Positions 18,058 to 26,387 of a stretch of DNA of 64,000 bases are shown here, piece after piece (positions within the stretch are counted from its first letter, which is position 1; each line of letters begins with the position of its first letter). The stretch is from NCBI GenBank assembly GCA_900542805.1, contig UQOW01000008.1, positions 6,026-70,025 on the forward strand, in the 5' to 3' direction. The translations under genes and the position numbers were made by a program. The notes under the pieces are model-generated. The model did no database searches. It was not told the DNA's origin and was given only the letters and a program-made list of their open reading frames with translations. The stretch comes from an uncultured Sutterella sp. Lineage in GTDB: Bacteria > Pseudomonadota > Gammaproteobacteria > Burkholderiales > Burkholderiaceae_F.

Positions 18058-18957
18058 ATGGCATTAAATATGGTGTATTTCCCGATTCGGTTGGTCACTG
18101 TCTTGACAGTCGAGGCAGCTCCCAAGTTTTTAGCGCGCTTGATTACGAGCGATGCGACAAAGCTGATGCAAGGGTCTGTCGTGCGCACGGCTCTTTTAAA
18201 TGCCACCGGGGGACTTTTAGGAATCGTCCTTCTGACGCGAGAAGGGCAGGAGACGTACAAACTGTATTTAACGGACGACAATGCCGATGCCCTTGAGGCA
18301 TGGATTCGTCAGGTCTCTCAGGCTTTCGATGCGGAAGTGCTCTCGGAAAAAGTGCCGATGATGCCGTATTTGGGCGATTTTGCCGGTCAGGCGCCCTCGC
18401 GCGGACATTTTGAAAAAAAGACGCACGTCACGCTCATCAATCGCGGATGGATTTCGTATGCCGTGGGCCCTGAGGACGCTTTAAAGTCCCTGATTAAGCA
18501 ACTAACGGATGCCGGAGTCGAAGAGGGCCCCGTTGAGACCATTGAGGCGCTACGCGTCATGGCACGGGAACCGGCCCCAGGTCTTGAGTACGATGAGACG
18601 ACAAGTCCCTTGGAGGCAGGCCTTGAGGATGCGCTGGACTTTTCCGATTCGGACCGTATCTTTATCGGTAGGGCACTGACGCAGGCACGCTTTGAAGCCA
18701 AAGACTATGAGCGCCTTCATCTTGTGGCCTTTAACATCCCGTTTGACCCGGCGGCTTTAACGGAAATGCCGCTTGTTGTGGTCGGGGAGCTCGGATATCA
18801 GCCGACATCGCTTGTGCGCATTCCGGAGATGAACCTGACGGCTTCTCTCGTGCGACTTCCGCCGAGTATCGAAATCGGGACGACTCTCGATGCGCTCGTG
18901 AAAACGGATCCGCCCTGCAACGCCAAGTCCGTTTTGGTTGTGTCGCCGCAAGCGTAA
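18058..18957 (+). CDS. GcvT/YgfZ-like folate-binding family protein
   Basis: 299 residues with the fold pattern of T-protein/YgfZ. An N-terminal segment (FLARLITSDATKLMQGSVVRTALLNATGGLLG) is followed by EALRVMAREPAPGLEYDE and TSPLEAGLEDALDF, as in aminomethyltransferase (substrate pocket and the Glu-Ala-Gly-Leu turn). The YgfZ motif KGCYxGQ is not present. No gcvH or gcvP gene lies nearby, so a role in glycine cleavage is not supported. It starts 2 bp after the decarboxylase stop. Whether it acts on tetrahydrofolate or on an amine linked to the decarboxylase product is unknown. Confidence 0.7.
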   Translation: MALNMVYFPIRLVTVLTVEAAPKFLARLITSDATKLMQGSVVRTALLNATGGLLGIVLLTREGQETYKLYLTDDNADALEAWIRQVSQAFDAEVLSEKVPMMPYLGDFAGQAPSRGHFEKKTHVTLINRGWISYAVGPEDALKSLIKQLTDAGVEEGPVETIEALRVMAREPAPGLEYDETTSPLEAGLEDALDFSDSDRIFIGRALTQARFEAKDYERLHLVAFNIPFDPAALTEMPLVVVGELGYQPTSLVRIPEMNLTASLVRLPPSIEIGTTLDALVKTDPPCNAKSVLVVSPQA

Positions 18958-19229
18958 TCTGCTCTCGTGATATTCTGAAAATTCTGTTCCCGAGTCACTC
19001 GGGGACGGATTTAGCGCGTTTGAAGAGGGACAAGATTGCGATAAACCGCGCAAATTTTCATCAAGTGCCTATGATAGAGACCGCACTCGGCGGAAGTCCG
19101 TATTCAGGGATGGTATAAGCGAAGTTTTCTTTTTGACGAAGAGCCTTTCAAAACTCAGCCTCAATTGAAAACTGTCTTCGCGGGAACATCTTTCAATCTA
19201 CCGAGGTGAAATTGGAGGTTTCAAAAAGT

Positions 19230-20198
19230 ATGCTTTGGGCAAATAGCCAAGAGAATGGAGAAAGGATTCGGCCGGCATCTCATGCTGTTGGTGTGTGCCC
19301 TCTTTGTTGCGGTCCGGTTATCGCTGTTTGCGGGAACAAACGCATTTGGCATTGGCGTCATTCATCCGATGCCCAATGTCCCTTTTCTAAAAACGAAACG
19401 CCCTGGCATAGAGGATGGAAGAATCAGTTCCCCGAAAAATGGCAAGAAATCATCCGCTACGATTCTCTGACCAAAGAAAAACACATCGCTGATGTCATGA
19501 CGCCACAAGGCTTTGTTTTGGAATTCCAGCATTCTCCCATGCCGGAAGAAGAACGGATTTCTCGGGAGAAGTTTCACAAAACAATGGCGTGGGTTGTTGA
19601 TTGCTCTGAGAGTAAGCGCGACAAGACTAGGCTCGCCAAGAATCGCCTAACTACTCTACATCTTTTAAAATCTGGCATGCATAATTGTTACCTGACTCGG
19701 TTTAATTTCGAGAAGGAACTATTTCGGAATGAGTGGCTGAACTCCGCAGTCCCTGTAGTTTTCGACTACGGCCAAGAGTTTTGCTTAGGAGACGAAGAGT
19801 TTAAAGGAAGGGTTGTGTGTCTCTTTCCGAAGCAAGTCAATCGATTCGGTGTTGTCTTGATTATCGAGAAGCAGCGGTTGATAAAACAAATTCAAGATAA
19901 TCAGTGGACATTTTTGACAGACAGCACTATCTACAACAAGGTATTTGACTGTTTGAGGCAAAACGGTGATATTGCTCGCAATAGTGACGCAGAAATAAAA
20001 CAGCGAGTTGTTCCTGTTGCCCCGAGGAAAAAGGAGCCGAAAGGCGGATTCGTTTCGCAGTCTTCTTGCCCCATTAAAGAACCGGCGCAACCTCATGCTC
20101 CCGTAGTCAATAATGCTACATGGTCGGAAAGGACCTTCGCTAAAGCAGGGGAGAGAGTAAGACTCTCCCTTTCGAATAGTTGGAAACGTCGCAAGTGA
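19230..20198 (+). CDS. CoiA-like competence/nuclease protein
   Basis: A 322-residue protein with a putative zinc knuckle (VCPLCCGPVIAVCGNKRIWHWRH), a H-rich linker (ETPWHRGWKNQFPEKWQE) and the nuclease-like core HIADVMTPQGFVLEFQHSP. The Asp and the ExQ pair match the metal-binding site of CoiA-type PD-(D/E)XK proteins. The C-terminal third is polar and unrecognised. An ATG at 19230 with GGAGG 11 bp upstream is preferred; a GTG at 19206 would add 8 residues. It stands alone, and no other competence genes are visible, so a role in DNA uptake is uncertain. Confidence 0.7.
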   Translation: MLWANSQENGERIRPASHAVGVCPLCCGPVIAVCGNKRIWHWRHSSDAQCPFSKNETPWHRGWKNQFPEKWQEIIRYDSLTKEKHIADVMTPQGFVLEFQHSPMPEEERISREKFHKTMAWVVDCSESKRDKTRLAKNRLTTLHLLKSGMHNCYLTRFNFEKELFRNEWLNSAVPVVFDYGQEFCLGDEEFKGRVVCLFPKQVNRFGVVLIIEKQRLIKQIQDNQWTFLTDSTIYNKVFDCLRQNGDIARNSDAEIKQRVVPVAPRKKEPKGGFVSQSSCPIKEPAQPHAPVVNNATWSERTFAKAGERVRLSLSNSWKRRK

Positions 20199-20287
20199 CT
20201 TCTTTAGGCTTTTAAAGTCTGAAGGTCTGCTCACGGCTTTCTCGTCAGCCGAAAACTTCCCCTTATTGCGGACAGTTCCCTGTTAAA

Positions 20288-20321
20288 GCAATCCCGTGAG
20301 GGAGAGCATTCTACGGGATGC
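20288..20321. terminator. Weak hairpin between convergent genes
   Basis: GCA plus TCCCGT (20288-20297, one bulged A) pair with ACGGGA plus TGC (20313-20321). It lies between the convergent CoiA-like and lipoprotein genes. No clean T run follows on either strand. Confidence 0.3.
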
Positions 20322-20371
20322 TTATCAGAAAGCGTTTTTCCAATAAAGTTGCTTTTTTGTAAACGCCAATG

Positions 20372-20809
20372 TTATTCAGCGCGGTCGCCTACAAGAATTG
20401 GAACAGTCTTATCGTCACCGCCTTTAGTCCTGTAGCGAAAGGTATTAACTACTCGGGGATTCTTCAACGCGATAATCTTGCTGTCATACATCATGGAGTC
20501 CATCGTGCGAGGAATGTAGCCGACTTCAGAAGAGTCAAAATCGAAATAGTCCTTACACTGGCTTTCAGAAGAGTTCTTGCATTTGAAAACTAAGGCGTCT
20601 CCGTTTTCCAATACTTGTAAAACCCTGTAATACGCCATCTCGTTAACTTCGGCCGGCTCGTTTGGCTCTTCTGTCGGGGTTGTTAAAGTCGGCTGATTCA
20701 CTACGGAGGGTTTATAAGAGTCCTGATTCGCACTGTCTAGCGCCATTTCCGAGCATCCGAATAAAAGCGGAACAACAAAAGTAGATAGCATCAGATGAGT
20801 CAGTTTCAT
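20372..20809 (-). CDS. Small hypothetical lipoprotein
   Basis: 145 residues. A type II signal peptide ends in the lipobox LLFGC, so Cys19 is the likely lipidated residue. A Pro/Thr/Glu-rich linker (about residues 35-55) leads to a small globular domain with two Cys. No family was recognised. The start is supported by GGAGG just upstream of the ATG. The gene is convergent with the CoiA-like gene and divergent from miaB. Confidence 0.75.
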   Translation of the reverse strand: MKLTHLMLSTFVVPLLFGCSEMALDSANQDSYKPSVVNQPTLTTPTEEPNEPAEVNEMAYYRVLQVLENGDALVFKCKNSSESQCKDYFDFDSSEVGYIPRTMDSMMYDSKIIALKNPRVVNTFRYRTKGGDDKTVPILVGDRAE

Positions 20810-21052
20810 TTTTTCCTCCGAAGGGTTTCGTGATTTGAGTTTAGCACCGGCATTGTTGGCGCCTGATGTTTAGCATGAGGAGCTACTAGGGAAGGTATCG
20901 TTCTGGTTTTTGTGGCTATGACTTTACTTTTCGAGACCGGTTTTTCAAAAGTCATTCGCAAGTTGCTCAATGGACCAAAAATGTTTTCATTAGAATGCCG
21001 TTGCTTATAAGTACAAGACTGGCGTTGCCAGAGAATTTGATTTAGCCACCGG

Positions 21053-22396
21053 ATGAAAACCGTGATCGCAAAAACACTGTACGTGCGCAGCTTCGGTTGC
21101 CAAATGAATGACTATGACTCGAGCCGTATCGCCGATTTACTCATCGATCGTTACGGACTGAAACGGGTAGCAAGTCCGCAAGAGGCCGACATCGTTGTGA
21201 TGGTTACCTGCTCGATTCGAGAAAAAGCCCACGAAAAAACCTTTTCCGACTTAGGGCGCCTGCGCGAGATGAAAAAACTGCATCCCGGGATGCTCATTGC
21301 CGTCGGCGGCTGTGTAGCGAGCTTAGAAGGTGCCGGAATTCTGACGCGTGCCCCGTGGGTTGACGTGGTTTTCGGACCGCAGACACTGCACCGCTTGCCG
21401 GATTTACTTGAAGAACGGTTGAAAACAGGTAAGCCCCAAGTGGATACCTCGTTTCCCGAAATCGAAAAATTTGATTGCTTACCTAAGCCCTGTGTTCAAG
21501 GGGCAACGGCGTTTTGTTCCATCATGGAGGGGTGCAGTCACTTTTGCTCGTACTGCATTGTCCCGTATACGCGAGGCGCAGAAATCAGTCGTCCCGTGAT
21601 GGACGTTTTGGTCGAGTGTGCGCAGCTTGCCGACCAGGGGGTCAAAGAAATTACGCTCCTCGGGCAAAACGTCAACGGCTATCGGGGGCGGTCTCCTGAC
21701 GGCACGACAGCCGATTTTGCTCTTCTGTTGGACTACGTGGCGGAAATCGAGGGTATTGAGCGTATCCGCTTTATGACAAGCCACCCGACGGAGTTTTCCG
21801 ATCGGTTGATTGATGCATTTGCACGGTTGTCGAAACTTGCCAATCACGTGCACCTGCCGGCCCAAAGCGGATCGAACAAGATTCTGGCAGCCATGAAGCG
21901 CGGCTATACGCGAGAAGAATACTTGGACCGCGTCGAAAAGCTTCGGGCCGTGCGCCCGGGGATTTCGATTTCCACCGATATCATCGTTGGATTCCCGGGA
22001 GAGACCGAAGAAGACTTCCTCGAATCGATGTCGCTTGTGAAAGAAGCGAATTTTGACGCAAGTTTTTCGTTTGTGTACTCCAAGAGACCGGGAACCCCGG
22101 CTGCGCGCCTTGAGGACACAACGCCGCAATCGGTTAAATTGGCGCGCTTACAAAAACTCCAGGCTCTGATCGATGAGCAAGCGAAGGCCGTTTCCGAGTC
22201 GATGGTCGGGAAAATCGAACGGTGCCTTGTTGTCGGTCCCGCCCGTCGCGGTCAGGGGTTATTAAGTGCCCGTACCGACAACAATCGCATTGTCAATTTC
22301 CCGGGTGACGTGTCTCTTATTAACACGGTTGTTGACGTACGCATCACCGCCGTCAATAGCCATACGCTCGGAGGCGAACGTGTCGGAGAAAAATAA
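21053..22396 (+). CDS. miaB: tRNA 2-methylthio-N6-dimethylallyladenosine synthase
   Basis: Radical-SAM methylthiotransferase that modifies A37 of tRNAs reading codons starting with U. The N-terminal UPF0004 domain has its three Cys (SFGCQMN, VTCSIRE, GGCVAS). The radical SAM core has the cluster motif CSHFCSYCIVPYTRG, and a C-terminal TRAM domain follows. Length 447 is normal. phoH starts inside its 3' end, so miaB-phoH-ybeY-lnt form one operon, the standard proteobacterial arrangement. Confidence 0.97.
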   Translation: MKTVIAKTLYVRSFGCQMNDYDSSRIADLLIDRYGLKRVASPQEADIVVMVTCSIREKAHEKTFSDLGRLREMKKLHPGMLIAVGGCVASLEGAGILTRAPWVDVVFGPQTLHRLPDLLEERLKTGKPQVDTSFPEIEKFDCLPKPCVQGATAFCSIMEGCSHFCSYCIVPYTRGAEISRPVMDVLVECAQLADQGVKEITLLGQNVNGYRGRSPDGTTADFALLLDYVAEIEGIERIRFMTSHPTEFSDRLIDAFARLSKLANHVHLPAQSGSNKILAAMKRGYTREEYLDRVEKLRAVRPGISISTDIIVGFPGETEEDFLESMSLVKEANFDASFSFVYSKRPGTPAARLEDTTPQSVKLARLQKLQALIDEQAKAVSESMVGKIERCLVVGPARRGQGLLSARTDNNRIVNFPGDVSLINTVVDVRITAVNSHTLGGERVGEK

Positions 22397-23345
22397 AGAG
22401 GAGACCCTCTTTTTTACCTTTGATGCCACGGCCGGCGAAGCGGCGCAACTTGTCGGACCCTTGGAAGAAAACTTAAGGCGCATCGAAGCGGCCTTTCAAA
22501 TCAAGATCCATCGTCGCGGAACACGCTTTACGTTAACGGGCGAGAAAGCGGCCGGCGCGCTTCGCGTTTTGGAACTTTGTGCCGGGCGGATTTTGTCCGG
22601 CGATCCGATTCGCGGCGAAGACGTGGATTTAGCTTGTATTGGCGAGGCCGCTGACGGGAAAGCCGGCAACGCTCCCGAGGCTGTGTGCCTTAAGACGCGG
22701 AAAGCGGGGCTTAAACCGAGAACGCCCCATCAGCGCGAGTATCTTAAGGCACTGCTTACGACCGATATTACGTTCGGAATCGGACCGGCGGGAACGGGAA
22801 AAACGTATTTGGCCGTTGCGGCGGCGGTCGATGCCTATGAGCGCAATGTTGTGGAACGCATCGTTCTTACGCGTCCTGCGGTTGAAGCCGGCGAGCGTTT
22901 GGGGTTTTTACCCGGCGACTTGGCGCAAAAGGTCGATCCGTATTTAAGACCCCTTTATGACGCGCTTTACGATTTACTCGGTTTTGAGCGCACGCAGCGC
23001 CTGATTGAAAAGCAAATTATCGAAATTGCTCCCTTAGCCTACATGCGCGGGCGGACCTTAAATAACGCCTTTGTCATTTTAGATGAGGCGCAAAACACGA
23101 CGCGCGAGCAAATGAAGATGTTTTTAACGCGTATCGGATTCGGGACGCATGCGGTTGTTAACGGGGATGTGACACAGATCGATTTGCCGCACGGAGCCAA
23201 AAGCGGTCTTGCCGATGCAGCTGCCATCCTTAAAGACGTCGTCGGGATTTCATTTGTCCGGTTTGATGCGACCGATATCGTGCGTCATCCGCTTGTAGGG
23301 GCCATCGTTCGCGCGTATGACGCCGTTAAAAAGAGAGGGGAGTAA
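22380..23345 (+). CDS. phoH: PhoH-family ATPase
   Basis: Cytoplasmic PhoH-like P-loop ATPase (YbeZ type) thought to work with YbeY in RNA and ribosome metabolism. The Walker A is GPAGTGKT (135-142), the Walker B is FVILDEAQN, and the TRPAVEAGERLGFLPGDL segment is diagnostic. A GTG at 22380 is chosen because GGAGG sits 5 bp upstream; it overlaps the miaB stop by 17 bp. Upstream in-frame codons run through miaB and do not resemble the family. Length 321. Confidence 0.95.
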   Translation: MSEKNKEETLFFTFDATAGEAAQLVGPLEENLRRIEAAFQIKIHRRGTRFTLTGEKAAGALRVLELCAGRILSGDPIRGEDVDLACIGEAADGKAGNAPEAVCLKTRKAGLKPRTPHQREYLKALLTTDITFGIGPAGTGKTYLAVAAAVDAYERNVVERIVLTRPAVEAGERLGFLPGDLAQKVDPYLRPLYDALYDLLGFERTQRLIEKQIIEIAPLAYMRGRTLNNAFVILDEAQNTTREQMKMFLTRIGFGTHAVVNGDVTQIDLPHGAKSGLADAAAILKDVVGISFVRFDATDIVRHPLVGAIVRAYDAVKKRGE

Positions 23346-23349
23346 CACC

Positions 23350-23817
23350 GTGACGGAAAAAAAGTTGGCACTGACCTTTGAGCGCGCCGACGGAGGCGTA
23401 GGACCCCTCAAGCGCCTTCCGACACGCCGAGAAATGACGTCTTGGATTCGAGCGGCCGTCTGCCGTCCCGCAATTCTCACCGTGCGTTTTGTGGGAGAAG
23501 TTGAGGGGCGGGACCTTAATGCTCGCTACCGGAAAAAAGACTATCCGACTAATGTTTTGACGTTTGACTACGCGCATAAACCGATTGCCGAGGCCGACAT
23601 CGTCGTTTGCACCTCGGTTCTTCTTAAAGAAGCCGCTGCACAAGGAAAGAGTTTTCGGGCGCACTTGGCGCACCTACTCATTCACGGCGTGTTGCATGCG
23701 ATGGGCTATGACCACGTGACCGACGAGCAGGCCCAAAAAATGGAAGCTCTTGAGACTCGCATTCTCAAAAAACTCGGATTTCCCAATCCGTATTCGGATC
23801 GGGCTCGGGGACACTAA
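23350..23817 (+). CDS. ybeY: Endoribonuclease YbeY
   Basis: Zinc-dependent RNase involved in 16S rRNA 3' processing and ribosome quality control. The catalytic HGVLHAMGYDH motif (three His) is intact, and NARYRKKDYPTNVLTFDY is the usual preceding segment. The GTG at 23350, after GGGGAG, gives 155 residues; the longer frame from 23317 overlaps phoH and is unlikely. It lies 4 bp after phoH. The corC/ybeX gene that often comes next is absent and lnt follows at once. Confidence 0.95.
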   Translation: MTEKKLALTFERADGGVGPLKRLPTRREMTSWIRAAVCRPAILTVRFVGEVEGRDLNARYRKKDYPTNVLTFDYAHKPIAEADIVVCTSVLLKEAAAQGKSFRAHLAHLLIHGVLHAMGYDHVTDEQAQKMEALETRILKKLGFPNPYSDRARGH

Positions 23818-23820
23818 AGG

Positions 23821-25368
23821 ATGCACGCCATGTTCCGTGACGCTCGGCTAAAGCCTGTCTTGGTACTCACAAGCTTTTTAGGGCTCGGGATTGTTGCCTC
23901 GCTCGGGTTTCGCTTTCCGGGAGCGTATTTTTGGACGGCCGTGGCGTTTGTCGGGTTCATCTACCTACTTATAAAAGAAAGTCATCCGAAAGGCGGGGCG
24001 CTTGACGCGTTTTCGTTCGGAATCGGCTATTTTGCCTCGGGTTTGACCTGGGTCTTTCACTCGGTTTATGTGTACGGTAATGCTCCGTGGCTTTTTGCCG
24101 CGCTCTCTGTTTTGGCGCTTTCGGCGGTCTTGTCGCTTTTCCCGGCAGCCGCCGGGTACTTGGCCGTCAAAATTCGGGTTCCGAATGCTCTGAAGGCCTC
24201 GCTTTTAATTCCGCTTTTGTGGACGGGGGCCGAGTTTTTGCGCGGCGAGTGGATCGGCGGCTTCGGATGGCTTTCGGTCGGATACGCGTTTACGGACAAT
24301 ATGCTTTCTTCATGCGCACCGATTCTCGGTGTGTATGGTGTGACGCTTGTAATCCTTCTTGCCTTAGGGGGAGCTTCCGCGGTTTTGATGCGAAGCGAAG
24401 CTCTGGCAGCTCGCCTTCTTTCGGGGCTTATTTGTGTCACGGCGGTGCTCGGGGCCTATGCATTAAAAGACATTGCTTGGTCGAGTCCGACTTCGCGTCT
24501 GGAAGTGCGGCTGGTGCAACCGGACCTGCCGGTCACAACGCGTGCGACCTACGCCATGCAGCAAAAAGCGCTTGAACGCGTTGAGGCGATGAGCCTTTCG
24601 CATCCCGTCGGGCGTCCCATTGATTTGATTTTGTGGCCCGAGAGCGTGTACGCGTTCTTGCCGGCTGCCCTTCCGGAAGCTTGGAAAGAAATTCCACAAA
24701 AAGTAGCGAAAAAACAAGGTTCCGAGGTTCTTTTCAATGCATTTTCGATGCCCGCAAAACGCGCGATTTCCAATAGCCTGTATCTTGCCGACGCTTCAAA
24801 AACGCGCCCGATTTACTCCAAGCGCCACCTTGTGCCTTTCGGGGAGTTTGTTCCGTACGGCTTTCGTTGGTTGGTCGACGCCTTAGCCATCCCGATGGCA
24901 GACCAAGTCTCGGGTTCAGTGCCCTCCGAGCCTGTCTCGGTGGCAGGTGTTCCGACGGCCCTCGGGATTTGCTACGAGAATATGTTTCCGGCGGAACTGG
25001 CGGACTGGTTTAACGTCGGGAATCCGAACCTCATTATCTATAGCGCCAACCTCGGGTGGTTTTCCGAGGACGCTGTGCGTGAGTTTTCTCAAATGAGTCG
25101 TATGCGGGCCAAAGAAGCGGCGCGTCCCGTGTTGCAGGTGATAAATAACGCTGGATCCGCTCTTTTTGACCCGACAGGGGTTGAATTAAGGCGCGCCGGT
25201 CTCGGAGCTCAAAACTTAGATGTGACGGTTCGCCTTTACGGAGGAACCTCAACTCCGTTTATGCGCTACGGCTTTGCGGTTTTCGGGGGCATCTGGGCGC
25301 TTCTTTTCGCAACAATTTTCGGGTTTTGCCGGCTCGCAAACCGCTTTTCTCGGAAAAGCGAAGTCTAA
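23821..25368 (+). CDS. lnt: Apolipoprotein N-acyltransferase
   Basis: Inner-membrane enzyme adding the third acyl chain to lipoproteins. Several N-terminal membrane helices are followed by a nitrilase-like domain. That domain has the catalytic triad in LILWPESVYAF (Glu), YSKRHLVPFGEFVP (Lys) and GICYENMFP (Cys). Length 515 is normal. It closes the miaB-phoH-ybeY operon after a 3-bp gap. The first ATG (23821) and a second at 23830 are both usable. Confidence 0.95.
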   Translation: MHAMFRDARLKPVLVLTSFLGLGIVASLGFRFPGAYFWTAVAFVGFIYLLIKESHPKGGALDAFSFGIGYFASGLTWVFHSVYVYGNAPWLFAALSVLALSAVLSLFPAAAGYLAVKIRVPNALKASLLIPLLWTGAEFLRGEWIGGFGWLSVGYAFTDNMLSSCAPILGVYGVTLVILLALGGASAVLMRSEALAARLLSGLICVTAVLGAYALKDIAWSSPTSRLEVRLVQPDLPVTTRATYAMQQKALERVEAMSLSHPVGRPIDLILWPESVYAFLPAALPEAWKEIPQKVAKKQGSEVLFNAFSMPAKRAISNSLYLADASKTRPIYSKRHLVPFGEFVPYGFRWLVDALAIPMADQVSGSVPSEPVSVAGVPTALGICYENMFPAELADWFNVGNPNLIIYSANLGWFSEDAVREFSQMSRMRAKEAARPVLQVINNAGSALFDPTGVELRRAGLGAQNLDVTVRLYGGTSTPFMRYGFAVFGGIWALLFATIFGFCRLANRFSRKSEV

Positions 25369-25469
25369 ACGGCTAAAATCCTGTCCCGATTGTTCTTTAG
25401 CCCGTCGGTTTTTCCCACGGGCTCTTTCCCGTTGTCTCAAATGGGTCTTGAAGTCACGAAAAGGAAATT

Positions 25470-26372
25470 ATGATTACCTTTCAGGAAGTCATCCTGCGCC
25501 TGCAGGAGTATTGGAATCAGCAAGGTTGCGGGATTTTGCAGCCGATTGATATCGAAGTCGGTGCCGGCACGAGCCATACGGCAACGTTTTTGCGGGCTTT
25601 AGGCCCCGAACCTTGGCGCGCTGCTTACGTGCAACCGAGCCGCCGTCCGAAGGATGCCCGGTACGGAGAAAACCCCAATCGCCTGCATCAGCACCATCAG
25701 TTTCAGGTGGTTTTAAAGCCGGCTCCCGTCAATATCGTGGATTTGTATTTGGATTCACTTCGGGCCCTCGGAATCGATACGCTCGTCAATGACATTCGCT
25801 TTGTCGAAGACAACTGGGAAAACCCGACCCTCGGAGCTTGGGGGCTTGGGTGGGAAATCTGGATGAACGGCATGGAAGTGACGCAGTTTACGTACTTTCA
25901 GCAAGTGGGCGGCTTGGAATGTAAACCCATCACAGGCGAGATTACCTACGGCCTCGAACGCCTGACGATGTACCTACAAAACTGCGACAACGTTTTCGAT
26001 TTAGTCTACACGAACTGGAAGGACGGAGCGGGTAACGCCAGAACGCTGACCTACGGGGACGTGTTCCACCAAAACGAAGTCGAGCAGAGTATCTACAACT
26101 TCGAAGCAAGTGACCCCGTCAAGCTTTTCGGACAATTCGACTACTTTGAAAGCGAGGCCAAGCGCCTGATGGATTTAAAACTTGCTCTTCCTGCCTATGA
26201 GATGGTTTTAAAGGCCGGCCACACATTCAATCTCTTGGATGCCCGGGGTGCGATTTCCGTTACCGAGCGTGCGGCCTACATTGCCCGCATCCGTGCCGTG
26301 AGCCGAGCGGTGGCACAAAGTTACTATGAGTCGCGCGAACGGCTCGGTTTCCCGATGTTGAAAGCGAAATAA
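25470..26372 (+). CDS. glyQ: Glycine-tRNA ligase alpha subunit
   Basis: Catalytic subunit of the bacterial heterotetrameric glycyl-tRNA synthetase. MITFQEVILRLQEYWNQQGC, the QPSRRPKDARYGENPNR segment and GGLECKPITGEITYGLERL are diagnostic. Length 300. AAGGAAATT precedes the ATG. In the 101-bp gap before it there is a modest hairpin (25399-25405 with 25417-25423) that may end lnt transcription. glyS follows after 15 bp. Confidence 0.98.
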   Translation: MITFQEVILRLQEYWNQQGCGILQPIDIEVGAGTSHTATFLRALGPEPWRAAYVQPSRRPKDARYGENPNRLHQHHQFQVVLKPAPVNIVDLYLDSLRALGIDTLVNDIRFVEDNWENPTLGAWGLGWEIWMNGMEVTQFTYFQQVGGLECKPITGEITYGLERLTMYLQNCDNVFDLVYTNWKDGAGNARTLTYGDVFHQNEVEQSIYNFEASDPVKLFGQFDYFESEAKRLMDLKLALPAYEMVLKAGHTFNLLDARGAISVTERAAYIARIRAVSRAVAQSYYESRERLGFPMLKAK

Positions 26373-26387
26373 AAAGGGTGAAAAGAA

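Noticed and set aside
18987..19005. Terminator after the GcvT-like gene
   Set aside because: The short CCCGAG/CTCGGG hairpin has no following T run, so it was not listed.
25399..25423. T-box or riboswitch before glyQ
   Set aside because: Only a 7-bp stem with an 11-nt loop is present, with no T-box sequence or glycine-riboswitch core; it fits at most a weak terminator.
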